A DNA stretch of 64,000 bases from Hyphomonadaceae bacterium UBA7672 (GTDB lineage Bacteria; Pseudomonadota; Alphaproteobacteria; Caulobacterales; Hyphomonadaceae), in NCBI GenBank assembly GCA_002483135.1, contig DLHI01000004.1, positions 1 through 64,000 of the forward strand. The letters run 5' to 3'. How positions within the stretch are numbered: position 1 is the stretch's first letter; each line of letters begins with the position of its first letter. Shown piece by piece: positions 10,341-18,401 of this stretch. The position numbers were made by a program, and so were the translations under genes. The notes under the pieces are model-generated. The model did no database searches. It had not been told where the DNA came from and saw only the letters and a list, made by a program, of their open reading frames with translations.

Positions 10341-11222
10341 TTGGATAATTCGCCCCCTGAAAGATCGCGTATACGAAACGATTCCCCGGGGCATGGGTCC
10401 GGCGGGCCGTTCGAACACATCTCCTCGACGGCCAACGAGACGGTGAAGCTGCTTCGGTCGCTGGAGCGGAAGAAGGACCGGCAGGAGACGGGGCTGTTCC
10501 TCGCCGAGGGGGCGCGGCATGCCGAGGAGGCGCTGGCGAACGGATGGTCGCCCGCCTACGCCTTCGCGAGCCAGGCGGCGCTGGAAAGGCCGCAAACGCG
10601 GGACCTGCTGGAGCGGATGCGCAAGGCGGGGGCGCGCGTGCTGACCGGGACGGAGAAGATCCTTGCGACGCTGTCCCGGAAGGACAATCCACAGGCGGTG
10701 ATTTCTGCGTTCAGGCAGAAGGTAACGGATATCGGCGCCCTGCCCGTCGATGGGGCTCGGCGGTTTGTGGCGCTGTATGAAGTGCGCGATCCGGGGAACC
10801 TGGGCACGGTGATCCGGACGGCGGACGCGGCGGGATGCGACGGCGTTATCCTGGTGGGCACGACGTGCGATCCGTTTTCGGTGGAGACAGTGCGCGCGAC
10901 GATGGGCTCGCTGTTTGCCATGCCGTTGTCGGTGACTTCGTTCGAGGCGTTCCGCGCCTGGCGCGACAAGAACAATGTGCGGGTGATTGCGGCGTCCATG
11001 CGGGGGCAGCATGCGCATGACAGGGCAAGCTATCCGGAGCGGACGTGCATCCTGATGGGGAATGAGCAGGCGGGCTTGCCGGTAGAAGTCGAAGCGGCAT
11101 GCGACGAGCTGGTGCGCATTCCGATGATGGGCAAGGCGGACAGCCTCAACCTCGCTTCGGCGGCGAGCGTGATGATCTACGAGGCATGGCGCGCGCAAGG
11201 CTATCGGGGCGCGAACCGATGA
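10341..11222 (+). CDS. TrmH/SpoU-family RNA 2'-O-methyltransferase
   Basis: A 293-residue protein of the SPOUT class that methylates ribose 2'-OH of rRNA or tRNA. The N-terminal substrate-binding part has KLLRSLERKKDRQETGLFL; the knot domain shows motif 1 RDPGNLGTVIRTADAAG (about 148-164), motif 2 ILMGNEQAGL and motif 3 SLNLASAASVMIYE. The start is a TTG at 10341; no ATG or GTG is available before the conserved ISST segment, so the true start is TTG or further upstream in the open frame. Its TGA overlaps the ATG of the next methyltransferase gene (ATGA), implying coupled translation. Confidence 0.93.
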   Translation: MDNSPPERSRIRNDSPGHGSGGPFEHISSTANETVKLLRSLERKKDRQETGLFLAEGARHAEEALANGWSPAYAFASQAALERPQTRDLLERMRKAGARVLTGTEKILATLSRKDNPQAVISAFRQKVTDIGALPVDGARRFVALYEVRDPGNLGTVIRTADAAGCDGVILVGTTCDPFSVETVRATMGSLFAMPLSVTSFEAFRAWRDKNNVRVIAASMRGQHAHDRASYPERTCILMGNEQAGLPVEVEAACDELVRIPMMGKADSLNLASAASVMIYEAWRAQGYRGANR

Positions 11223-12103
11223 GCGCTTCGGATTTCCAGCTGCTCGTGAGCGATGACTGGGGCGACTATCAGCTTCTGGACTCAGGCGACCTGCGCAAGC
11301 TGGAGCGGTTCGGCAAGGTGCGGGTGAACCGGCCGGACCCACAGGCCTTCTGGAAACCCAAGGCGCCGGTGGCGAGCTGGAAGGCGGATGCGGTGTTCGC
11401 GGCCAAGGCCGATGATGATGATCGCGGCGCATGGACGTTCACGGGCAAGCAGCCGCCAGAGGACTGGCCCATTGGCTGGAATGGGCTGAAGCTGAATGCA
11501 CGACTGGCCGCTTTCCGGCACATGGGCGTGTTCCCGGAGCATTCGGTGCACTGGCGCTGGGCGATGGATCAGGTGCAGGCGGTGAAGCGGCCGGTGAAGG
11601 CGCTGAACCTGTTTGGCTATACCGGCATGATGTCGCTGGCGCTGGCCAAGGCGGGGGCCGAGGTGACGCATCTCGACGCTTCGCCGAAGTCGATTGCGCA
11701 GGCGCGAGAGAATGCCGCGATGTCCGGTCTCGATGGTGCGCCGATCCGGTGGATCACGGACGATGCGATGAAGTTCGTGGAGCGCGAGCTGCGGCGCGGA
11801 TCAAAGTACGATGTCGTGGTTCTCGATCCGCCGAAATTCGGGCGCGGACCAAAGAATGAAACTTGGCGGTTCGAGACGGACTTTCCCGTCCTGCTCGATC
11901 ATGTGCGCGGATTGATGAGCGACAAGCCGCTGTTCGTGATCGCGACGGTCTATGCCGTGCGGCTGAGCTATATCGCCGTGGGTCAGGCGCTGGCGGCGGC
12001 GATGGGTGGCGGCACAGTCACCAGCGGCGAGATGGCGATCCGCGAGAGCGCCGGGCGGGATGTCGTGCTGCCGACGGGGCTATTCGCGCGGTGGACGGCT
12101 TAA
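11219..12103 (+). CDS. Class I SAM-dependent RNA methyltransferase (RlmI/RlmK-like core)
   Basis: A 294-residue protein starting at the ATGA overlap with the TrmH-type gene. The Rossmann core shows motif I LNLFGYTGMMSLALAKAG (about 126), a LDASPKS acidic loop, and DPPKFGRGP (about 203), the signature of the 23S rRNA m5C1962-type group. It lacks a recognisable N-terminal PUA domain, having instead about 100 residues with a LERFGKVRVNRPDP segment. Likely an rRNA cytosine or guanine methyltransferase, exact target unknown. Pairing with a SpoU-type enzyme fits an RNA-modification operon. Confidence 0.93.
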   Translation: MSASDFQLLVSDDWGDYQLLDSGDLRKLERFGKVRVNRPDPQAFWKPKAPVASWKADAVFAAKADDDDRGAWTFTGKQPPEDWPIGWNGLKLNARLAAFRHMGVFPEHSVHWRWAMDQVQAVKRPVKALNLFGYTGMMSLALAKAGAEVTHLDASPKSIAQARENAAMSGLDGAPIRWITDDAMKFVERELRRGSKYDVVVLDPPKFGRGPKNETWRFETDFPVLLDHVRGLMSDKPLFVIATVYAVRLSYIAVGQALAAAMGGGTVTSGEMAIRESAGRDVVLPTGLFARWTA

Positions 12104-12139
12104 GAGATTGCGATTGGGCGGAGCAGTCCACCTTGCTCC

Positions 12140-12257
12140 GCTCATGCTGACGAAAGTCAGCATCCAGGAACGGTTGCGCCTCGGGAACAGGCTTGAAGGT
12201 TCAAGCCGGGACCAGCCTCACCGTCGGCCCTGGGTCCTGACGTTCGTCAGGACGAGC
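12140..12257. repeat. Dispersed repeat family B (copy 2)
   Basis: Begins GCTCATGCTGACGAAAGTCAG and ends GTCCTGACGTTCGTCAGGAC followed by GAGC. A central hairpin GGCTTGAAGGTTCAAGCC is present. The left hairpin carries paired changes relative to copy 3 (T-to-G and A-to-C in ATGCTGAC and GTCAGCAT), which keeps the stem intact. Confidence 0.85.
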
Positions 12258-12275
12258 GGGGATGGGTTCGTTCCA

Positions 12276-12716
12276 CTAAGCCTCTTTCGGCTTCCGGTTC
12301 ACGCGCGTGATGACCGAGGTGAAGCTCAGTGCGGGGCGGCCATTCGCGGTGATGAGGCCGCGGACGTAGATCAGGCGGCCCCCGGCGCGGGTGACTTCCC
12401 CGGTCGCTTCGATGGTTTCGCCGACTTGCGCCGAGGACAGAAAGTCGCCGGACAGGTTTACCGTTACGGCGGGCTGGCCGTTGGTGACGTGTTCGCAGAA
12501 GGCGAAGCAGGAATAGTCGGCGAAGGTGAGGAAGCAGCCGCCGTGCATGAAGCCGCCGCCGTTCATGTGGCGCTGTTCCGCCACGAAGCGGCAGACAACC
12601 TTACCGGTCTCGTCCGAGCGGTAGTAGAAGGGGCCGACACCGCTTTCGAAAGCGTCGTGCGGCCAGGTGCGCCAGCCCGCCCAGGGGCCGGTTTCGATCA
12701 GGATGGACGAGGACAT
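12276..12716 (-). CDS. PaaI-family hotdog-fold thioesterase
   Basis: A 146-residue acyl-CoA thioesterase-like protein. The hotdog signature NGGGFMHGGCFLTFADYS (about 52-69) contains the HGG turn and a downstream Asp that polarises water or binds substrate. VTVNLSGDFLSSA and GEVTRAGGRLIYVRG are the expected central strands. Substrate is not evident. ATG at 12716 follows GGACGAGG. It is convergent with the RNA methyltransferase gene, separated from it by a family B repeat, and the tRNA-Trp gene lies 113 bases behind its start. Confidence 0.92.
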   Translation of the reverse strand: MSSSILIETGPWAGWRTWPHDAFESGVGPFYYRSDETGKVVCRFVAEQRHMNGGGFMHGGCFLTFADYSCFAFCEHVTNGQPAVTVNLSGDFLSSAQVGETIEATGEVTRAGGRLIYVRGLITANGRPALSFTSVITRVNRKPKEA

Positions 12717-12828
12717 TGGCAGGTTCCGGGAGGTTGATTTTGCCTGTCCCTAGCGGCCAAATTGGCCACTGTCATGCCCCGCCTTGAAACCGCCCTTAGG
12801 ATCGCGTATTGCCCTGTCCCTCGACTGA

Positions 12829-12904
12829 AGGGGTATAGCTCAGTTGGTAGAGTAGCGGTCTCCAAAACCGCGGGTCGTGGGTTCGAGTCCCTCTGCCCCT
12901 GCCA
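12829..12904 (+). tRNA. tRNA-Trp (anticodon CCA)
   Basis: A 76-base cloverleaf including an encoded 3' CCA. The acceptor stem AGGGGTA pairs with TGCCCCT (one G-U pair). The D arm contains AGCTCAGTTGGTAGAGT; the anticodon stem GCGGT/ACCGC encloses loop CTCCAAA, whose middle bases CCA read the Trp codon UGG. The T arm is GTGGGTTCGAGTCCCTC, with the standard TTCGA loop. Discriminator base is G. Confidence 0.97.
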
Positions 12905-12942
12905 GTCGATTTCGGGACAACTGCCCGATCCGGTTTCCCGGC

Positions 12943-13932
12943 TCACACGCTGAGCACCCAGCATTCCATCGGAAAAGCCAGTTCGGCCCATGCCGCCTTG
13001 TAGTCCATGAAGGGACCAAGGAGGGGCCCCAGATCGTAACGCTCGGCGCCCTGCTCGCACAGCCACACGATCATCTCGCGCTGGAGCAGATTTCCGAGCG
13101 ACAGGTCGCGCAGGGCTTCATCGAAACTGAACTGCTGACCGCGATAGATTGCGCCGATCATACCCCCGAAAATAAAGCCGACATCCTCTCCATCGCGTGT
13201 GGCCAGGACGACGCGGCCATCGCGCGAGGCCGACAGACGGCGCAACATGGCGGCGTAGAAGGCGAGCGAGAATTGTCCGTCCATCCCTATGCCGGCCTTC
13301 CAGCTCTTCTGTTCGACCACGACCATGCGCTTGAAGATTGCGTCCGCCTCATCGGGCGTTGCGGGGCAATGCCGTTCGAACTGAATGCCGGCGCTGCGGG
13401 CGCGCCGATCGCTGTTGCGCAGGTTGCGACGGAAACTGGCCGACCGGCGCGAGAGGAAGCCATCCACTCCGCCTCCAAGCGAGGCGGCGCCCTGCGCGTC
13501 TTCATGCAACAACGAAACCTCGCAGCGGCCTTCGAACCGCTTGCGGAGTTCGCGGGCGAGAATGCCTTCGGGATCGATTCCGGAGACGGCGAAACGCGTG
13601 CAACGCCTGTCCGAGACGACAGGTATCTCATCGACCAGCTGTTCCAGCAATTCAGGCCCGGCAGCACCAAGGACGTTGCATCCGAAGAGCCAAAGCCGCT
13701 CGATGGGGCCGAGCACCGCGGTCTTACCGAGCGCGTGAAGGGCGAGCTGCACGAGGCCGTCTTCGTTGTGGCGCACGATATAGGGACGGCTTGGGTCCAT
13801 CGCGTCACGGAAGGACAACTGCCATGCTGTCAGCGCGCAGAAAGGATCGGGCTGAGGCGTCTGCATCGCCAGATGATTCCACAGCGATTGCGGCGCATCG
13901 TGCGCTATCAGGTCAGCCGGATCATCGAACAA
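12943..13932 (-). CDS. GNAT/FemAB-like N-acetyltransferase (CelD/BioF2 type)
   Basis: A 329-residue protein. The C-terminal domain (about 150-310) has the layout of the CelD/BioF2-type acetyltransferases: FLSRRSASFRRNLRNSDRR, then AIFKRMVVVEQKSWK, FYAAMLRRLSA, VVLATRDGEDVGFIFG and ERYDLGPLLGPFMDYK. Members act in polysaccharide or cell-wall biosynthesis, but no substrate can be named. The start is a TTG at 13932, 4 bases after the GST stop; an ATG at 13866 is a possible later start. Likely co-transcribed with the glutathione transferase gene. Confidence 0.85.
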   Translation of the reverse strand: MFDDPADLIAHDAPQSLWNHLAMQTPQPDPFCALTAWQLSFRDAMDPSRPYIVRHNEDGLVQLALHALGKTAVLGPIERLWLFGCNVLGAAGPELLEQLVDEIPVVSDRRCTRFAVSGIDPEGILARELRKRFEGRCEVSLLHEDAQGAASLGGGVDGFLSRRSASFRRNLRNSDRRARSAGIQFERHCPATPDEADAIFKRMVVVEQKSWKAGIGMDGQFSLAFYAAMLRRLSASRDGRVVLATRDGEDVGFIFGGMIGAIYRGQQFSFDEALRDLSLGNLLQREMIVWLCEQGAERYDLGPLLGPFMDYKAAWAELAFPMECWVLSV

Positions 13933-13936
13933 GCGT

Positions 13937-14551
13937 TCAGCCCAGTCCCGGCCGCGCGCTGACGCGTTCGCGCCAGGCGGCGATGTTGGGGTGTTCTTCC
14001 CAGGGCTTGAACTTCACGATGCGGCCGAAACCCATGGCCACGTGGAGGGTGATGTCGGCGATCGTGAAGCGGTCGCCGGCGACGTAGGGGGTTTCGCCAA
14101 GCTGGCGGTCGAAGAACTTCGCGACTTTCTTGACGCGCTCCGAACACGTGTTGGCCCAGTCGGGGTTCTGCGGCTTTTCGAGTTCGGCCATGGCGGGGTG
14201 CGAATTACGGAACCAGCCCGCGATCTGCATGAAATAGGTGAGCTCGACACGGCGATCCCACATTTCGATTTTTGCGCGTTCGAGCGGGTCGAGGCCCATG
14301 AGGTTGGGCTCGGGATGCAAGCCTTCTATGTAAGTACAGATGGCGCGGCTTTCGGTGAGGCCTGTGCCGTCATCCAGCACCAGGACGGGGACGTGGCCCA
14401 TCGGGCTGATGGCGCGGTATTCGGGCGTGCGGTGCTCCATCTTCATGATGCTGATCTCGGTCTTGGGGAAGGACTCCCAGATGCCCTTCTCCTGCATGAA
14501 GAAGCGCACGCGATCAGGGTTCGGCGCCATGGGGGCGTGGTAGAGGTTCAT
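13937..14551 (-). CDS. Glutathione S-transferase
   Basis: A 204-residue protein with thioredoxin-like N-terminal and all-helical C-terminal GST domains. NLYHAPMAPNPDRVRFFMQ opens the N-domain; the cis-Pro and glutathione-binding segment reads HVPVLVLDDGTGLTESRAI. The C-domain contains YVAGDRFTIADITLHVAM, the typical N-capping box and hydrophobic staple. ATG at 14551 is chosen because GGGAGA lies 5 bases upstream. Probably conjugates or reduces small electrophiles; class not determined. Confidence 0.94.
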   Translation of the reverse strand: MNLYHAPMAPNPDRVRFFMQEKGIWESFPKTEISIMKMEHRTPEYRAISPMGHVPVLVLDDGTGLTESRAICTYIEGLHPEPNLMGLDPLERAKIEMWDRRVELTYFMQIAGWFRNSHPAMAELEKPQNPDWANTCSERVKKVAKFFDRQLGETPYVAGDRFTIADITLHVAMGFGRIVKFKPWEEHPNIAAWRERVSARPGLG

Positions 14552-14605
14552 GTGAGTCTCCCTGTGGGGGAGATTAGCCCGCCACTCGATCAAGCTACAA
14601 TCGTT

Positions 14606-14711
14606 GTCATTCCAGCCGGAGCGAAGCGGAGAGCTGGAAGCCAGGGGCGTCTAGCACCGATGCTTGCGGCCCCTGGGTTCCGGCTCACGCCTTCGGCGCG
14701 TCCGGAATGAC
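14606..14711. repeat. Dispersed palindromic repeat, family C (copy 2)
   Basis: Left end GTCATTCCAGCCGGAGCGAA and right end GCGTCCGGAATGAC. It matches the copy at 9184 in length, in the GTCATxCC/GGxATGAC ends and in the internal GAGAGC and CCTGGGTTCCGG segments. It lies between two leftward genes. Confidence 0.8.
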
Positions 14712-14721
14712 GGTGGTGGCG

Positions 14722-15753
14722 TTATCGGCTGCGCGGTTTGCCACCGGGTGGGCGGCCACCGCCTGACGGGCGTGCCGCTCCGCCGGGGCGCTTCGCGGCT
14801 CCGGTGCGCGAGGGCGACCCCGGCTTCGCGCGGGAGGGAGGGCGGTGTTTCGGGGGGCGGTTGTCGACGTAGGCGTCGAGGCCCTTGCGGCGCGTGCCGT
14901 CGTCGGCGGCGGTGCGGGGGGCGTGTTTCGGTTTCTGTTTGGCGTGGTGAGGTTTGGGCGGGGCCTTTGCAGCGGCAGAGGATCGCACCGCACCAGCGCG
15001 GGGGCGGCGTTTTTCGGACATGAGTTCGCCCACGGCGCCGAGGAGTTCGGCAGGGGAGACTTCCTCCAGCGCGCCGGGGCCGAGATCATCCAGCGCGAAC
15101 GGGCCGTAGTTGACGCGGATGAGGCGGTTCACCTTGAGGCCGAGACTTTCGAGGGCGCGGCGGACTTCGCGGTTCTTGCCTTCGGACAGCGTGACGTCGA
15201 TCCAGCAATTCGAGCCCGTCGAGCGATCGAGCCTCGCAAGGATCGACTTGTACTCCTCGCCTTCGTGGACGATGCCGTCGCGCAGGCGATCCAGTTCCTT
15301 CTGTGTGATGCGGCCATAGGCGCGGGCGCGGTAGGAGCGCTTGAGGCCGGTGGACGGCAGCTCCATCGCGCGGGCGAGTTCGCCGTCGTTGGTGAGGAGC
15401 AGCAGGCCCTCGGTGTTGATGTCGAGGCGGCCGACGGTGACGGTGCGCGGCATGTCCTTTGGCAGGTTGTCGAATACGGTGGGGCGGCCTTCGGGATCCT
15501 TGTTCGTCGTCATCAGGCCGACGGGCTTGTGGTAGCGCCACAGGCGCGTGGCCTGCGGGCGACCGATCTGGGCGCCGTCGACGAGGATGGTCTCGCGGCC
15601 GGTAACCTTGAAGGCGGGCGTATCGAGGACGCGGCCGTCGACCTTCACCCTGCCCTCGGCGATCATGCGTTCGACATCGCGGCGCGAGGCGACGCCCGCG
15701 CTGGCGAGAAACTTGGCGATGCGTTCGCCTTCTTGTGTTGGCGTGTCGGTCAT
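14722..15753 (-). CDS. RluB/RsuA-family rRNA pseudouridine synthase with long basic tail
   Basis: A 343-residue protein. An S4 RNA-binding domain (RIAKFLASAGVASRRDVERM, about 11-30) precedes the PsuA catalytic domain, where GRLDINTEGLLLLTNDG contains the catalytic Asp111. Target is probably 23S rRNA by analogy with RluB. The last ~90 residues (about 255-343) are a low-complexity tail of Lys, Arg, Pro, Gly and Ala, common in alphaproteobacterial RluB proteins and probably an RNA-binding extension. The ATG at 15753 overlaps the stop of the PepSY gene (ATGA). The long frame starting at 16425 is not used because its first part lies out of frame over the PepSY gene. Confidence 0.94.
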   Translation of the reverse strand: MTDTPTQEGERIAKFLASAGVASRRDVERMIAEGRVKVDGRVLDTPAFKVTGRETILVDGAQIGRPQATRLWRYHKPVGLMTTNKDPEGRPTVFDNLPKDMPRTVTVGRLDINTEGLLLLTNDGELARAMELPSTGLKRSYRARAYGRITQKELDRLRDGIVHEGEEYKSILARLDRSTGSNCWIDVTLSEGKNREVRRALESLGLKVNRLIRVNYGPFALDDLGPGALEEVSPAELLGAVGELMSEKRRPRAGAVRSSAAAKAPPKPHHAKQKPKHAPRTAADDGTRRKGLDAYVDNRPPKHRPPSRAKPGSPSRTGAAKRPGGAARPSGGGRPPGGKPRSR

Positions 15754-16469
15754 GGCGCTTCCTTCCGGATCAGTCCGCGCGTGAAGCGGTGGGCTAGCAG
15801 GGCGATGCCGAACAGGACGGTCGACAGGGCGAGGATGGCGGCGGCGAGCATCCAGGGCGTGTTGAAGTTTTCGTTCATGCCCCAGTCCATCAGGTGGAGC
15901 TGCCAGAGGAAATCGTAGGTGCGCCAGAGGTCCGTGCGCGGGGCGCTGACCTTGCCGTTGACGGCGGAGACGTAGAGCGTGGGGTTGCCGTCGCCTTTGA
16001 AGCGCACGATCCAGACGGCGCCTGAGAGGCCGGACTCTTTCGGCGCGCTGGCCTTGAAGGTGGCGGAGAGGACGGCGTCGGGTTCGATCCACTTTGCCTG
16101 CGCGAGGGCGCGGGCGCGCGGTTCGTCTATGTCGATCACTTCGCCGGTTGTGGCGGAGACGAGGAAGGTGCCGATCTCGCCGCGCACTTCGTAGACGGGC
16201 TCGTCGCCGAGGGGGCGAAGGATGACCTCGATGGGGCGGTCCTCGGCGACGGCTTTCAGGGCGTCGGTGGAGGTGATGGCCAGGTTGTCGGCATTCATGG
16301 TGGCCGCATCGCCCGGCGGGTGGACCAGATGCTCGCCGCGGATGTCGGTGATGTGGAAAGCGGCGAAGAACAGGCCCGTGCCGGTCCAAATGACCAACTG
16401 GAAGGCCACGATGAGGCCTAGCCATTTGTGGACGGTCGCAATGCGGCGGGCCAGACGCGGGGAAATCAT
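15750..16469 (-). CDS. PepSY domain-containing membrane protein
   Basis: A 239-residue protein with an N-terminal transmembrane helix (WLGLIVAFQLVIWTGTGLFFAAF, about 16-38) and a C-terminal one (MLAAAILALSTVLFGIALLA). Between them is a periplasmic PepSY region with EVRGEIGTFLVSATTGEVIDI and NPTLYVSAVNGKVSAPRTD. The arrangement resembles half of a PepSY_TM protein, a group often tied to iron-siderophore reduction or periplasmic peptidase control. Translationally coupled to the downstream pseudouridine synthase gene, an unusual partner. Confidence 0.9.
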   Translation of the reverse strand: MISPRLARRIATVHKWLGLIVAFQLVIWTGTGLFFAAFHITDIRGEHLVHPPGDAATMNADNLAITSTDALKAVAEDRPIEVILRPLGDEPVYEVRGEIGTFLVSATTGEVIDIDEPRARALAQAKWIEPDAVLSATFKASAPKESGLSGAVWIVRFKGDGNPTLYVSAVNGKVSAPRTDLWRTYDFLWQLHLMDWGMNENFNTPWMLAAAILALSTVLFGIALLAHRFTRGLIRKEAP

Positions 16470-16543
16470 GCGTGGCGATTACGCTGGCGCGGCGGGAGCT
16501 GCAAGGTTCTGCGCTTCTGGCGGGATCGGCTGGCGTGGAGAGA

Positions 16544-16664
16544 GACCCCCACCTGTCCTCCCCCTTTCAGGGGGAGGGACCCTGTAGCGCGATCTGTCTT
16601 CAATGTTGGGTAAGCTGGTGAAGCAAGGTCCCTCCCCCTGAAAGGGGGAGGACAGGCGGGGGTC
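16544..16664. repeat. Dispersed palindromic repeat, family A (copy 3)
   Basis: Arms GACCCCCACCTGTCC and GGACAGGCGGGGGTC, with inner hairpins CCCCCTTTCAGGGGG and CCCCCTGAAAGGGGG. Complementarity continues outside the arms (GAGAGAG on the left against CTCTCTC on the right), so the full element is about 140 bp. It sits between two leftward genes. Confidence 0.9.
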
Positions 16665-16681
16665 CTCTCTCGGCAAGCGCT

Positions 16682-17401
16682 CTAGTCGTTCGAGCCCGAG
16701 ACCAGGCTCATCGCGTATGGGATGTAGATTTCCAGATCGAGGGGGCCGACCGGGCGGGTCTGGGCGCGTTGTTCCATGCCGGAGAGGGAAACGCGCACGG
16801 GTGAGTTGGGGCCGCCGAAGGATTCTTGCATCAGGCGGACATCCTCGGCGATGGCCTTGATCAGGGTCTCGCGGTGTTTTTTGGGTTCGGAGACGCCGAG
16901 GAACTGGCTGTCGCCGATAACGGCTTCGACGCGGCCGGTGACGGGGGTTTCCTTCACGAATTTCTCGGTGCGGGCGCGGATGGCGTCGAACGTGTCGGCG
17001 GGCTTCACGGCGACTTTCAGGACGAGGTCGATGTAGGACCGGTCGCCCATGTTGACCACGAGCTCTTTCAGGGCAGCGGTTTCGATGGCGGCGGAGTTGC
17101 CGGGCTGGCCGACTTCGATGACCACATCGCCGTTGGTGCGCCCTGCCCTCTGGATGGCGCTCGTGAAGGTGCGTGAGAGCTCGTTCTCGCGCTCATCAAC
17201 CGCGCGCGTGCCAGTTTCGTAGCGAACGCTGAAGAGGACGAAGTCGGCGCGGACGATGACGGATATCTGTGGGATGGCGACCTGCTGGCGGCTTACGTAG
17301 TTGCTCTGCGCCACGATCTGATCGCCACGAACGACCTGGGCGTGGGCCGCGGGCGCGGCGATGGCAACGGCCGCGGCCAAGGCGAGAAGAATGCGTTTCA
17401 T
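16682..17401 (-). CDS. Secreted protein of unknown function, paralogue of 17527-18282
   Basis: A 239-residue exported protein. ATG at 17401 is preferred to the longer frame because GGAGGG lies 5 bases upstream and a signal peptide follows directly (MKRILLALAAAVAIAAPAAH, then AQ). The mature protein contains ISVIVRADFVLFSVRYETGT, EVGQPGNSAAIETAA, FLGVSEPKKHRETLIKAIAE and a C-terminal RPVGPLDLEIYIPYAMSL. The same blocks occur in order in the neighbouring gene, so the pair arose by tandem duplication. The overall size and secretion recall SIMPL/DUF541 proteins, but this is a guess. Confidence 0.9.
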   Translation of the reverse strand: MKRILLALAAAVAIAAPAAHAQVVRGDQIVAQSNYVSRQQVAIPQISVIVRADFVLFSVRYETGTRAVDERENELSRTFTSAIQRAGRTNGDVVIEVGQPGNSAAIETAALKELVVNMGDRSYIDLVLKVAVKPADTFDAIRARTEKFVKETPVTGRVEAVIGDSQFLGVSEPKKHRETLIKAIAEDVRLMQESFGGPNSPVRVSLSGMEQRAQTRPVGPLDLEIYIPYAMSLVSGSND

Positions 17402-17526
17402 GGTGTCCCTCCACTTCATCGCCCCGCGTTCCGGGGCGCAACGGCCGCCATAGACGCCGCAATCGCGGCATTCCGACGGCACCAAGCAGACCTTATGCAG
17501 TCACGAATAGACGATCATCACATCCA

Positions 17527-18282
17527 TCACCGGGGCGGCGGCTGGGGCAGCGGGGCGCCGAGGACGACGGAATACGGGATGTAGAGTTCGATCTCGAGCG
17601 GGCCGATGGGGCGTGTTTTGACGCGACCGCCAAGGCCGGTGAGCGATATACCCGGAAGGTAGCCGGGAAGGCTGCTGGTCTGCACGAAGATGTCCTGCAT
17701 CAGGCGGGTGTCTTCGGCGATCTTGCGCAGGAGATCGGCGCGATGCTTCGCGGGCTCGCGCAGGCCGACAAATTGTTCGGACCCCGTCGTGGCCTCGACG
17801 CGGCCGTTGACCTCGATGCCCTTGATGAACGCTTCGGCGCGGGTGCGGACCTGCTGGAAGGTTTCGTTCGGGCCGACGTCGAACTCGAGGATGACAGGAA
17901 TCCAGGAGCGGCGGCCGCCATCGATGGTGACTTCCTCGGCGGTTGCGGTTTCGACGCGAATAGAGTTGCCAGGCGAGCCGATCTGCATCCGGACGCCCTG
18001 CGCACGGGCAACGCGCTGGACCAGTGCGCGGTAGGCGCGGTCGAGTTCCGTCTTGCGTTCGGCCGCGCTGTTGGTCGCGCTTTCGAGGTTCACGGTGAAC
18101 AGCACGAAGTCCGCCCGCGCGACGAGCGATACATAGGGAAGCTCGCCATACTCGTCGGAGTATTCGTCGTCGCTCATGATACGCTGCGCCGTGACGACGA
18201 TGGTGTCGTTATTCTGCGCGACGGCGGGCGCGACCGCACCGAGCGACCCCATCGCAACCATTCCAAGCAGCCAGGTTTTCAT
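17527..18282 (-). CDS. Secreted protein with TonB-box-like N-terminus, paralogue of 16682-17401
   Basis: A 251-residue exported protein; ATG at 18282 follows GGAGGG by 4 bases and starts signal peptide MKTWLLGMVAMGSLGAVAPA. Right after cleavage comes NNDTIVVTAQRIMSD, which looks like the TonB box found at the N-terminus of alphaproteobacterial TonB-dependent receptors, although no plug or barrel follows. The body (LVARADFVLFTVNLESAT, IGSPGNSIRVETA, FVGLREPAKHRADLLRKIAE, RPIGPLEIELYIPYS) parallels the downstream paralogue, which lacks the VVTAQR motif. The gap between the two genes is 125 bases. Confidence 0.9.
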   Translation of the reverse strand: MKTWLLGMVAMGSLGAVAPAVAQNNDTIVVTAQRIMSDDEYSDEYGELPYVSLVARADFVLFTVNLESATNSAAERKTELDRAYRALVQRVARAQGVRMQIGSPGNSIRVETATAEEVTIDGGRRSWIPVILEFDVGPNETFQQVRTRAEAFIKGIEVNGRVEATTGSEQFVGLREPAKHRADLLRKIAEDTRLMQDIFVQTSSLPGYLPGISLTGLGGRVKTRPIGPLEIELYIPYSVVLGAPLPQPPPR

Positions 18283-18401
18283 CTTGCCCTCCGCACGATC
18301 GCACCATGCAAGCACGAGCGGGCAGCGACTTCTATCGGCGGGACAAAAGAAAGCGGCGGCGCATTGCTGCGCCGCCGCCATCAATTCGCTGATGCAGCAG
18401 A

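Noticed and set aside
10231..10395. Leftward frame with protein-like sequence (YPSLQALANEGAALLVRNRF and following) opposite the TrmH-type gene start
   Set aside because: No start codon or ribosome binding site fits, the upstream part of the frame is a shadow of the methyltransferase gene, and no homologue is known to me. It could be a gene remnant but cannot be supported.
14722..16425. A 567-codon frame spanning the RluB and PepSY genes
   Set aside because: Only the part after ATG at 15753 is the pseudouridine synthase; the rest is Arg/His/Pro-rich shadow sequence over the PepSY gene in another frame.
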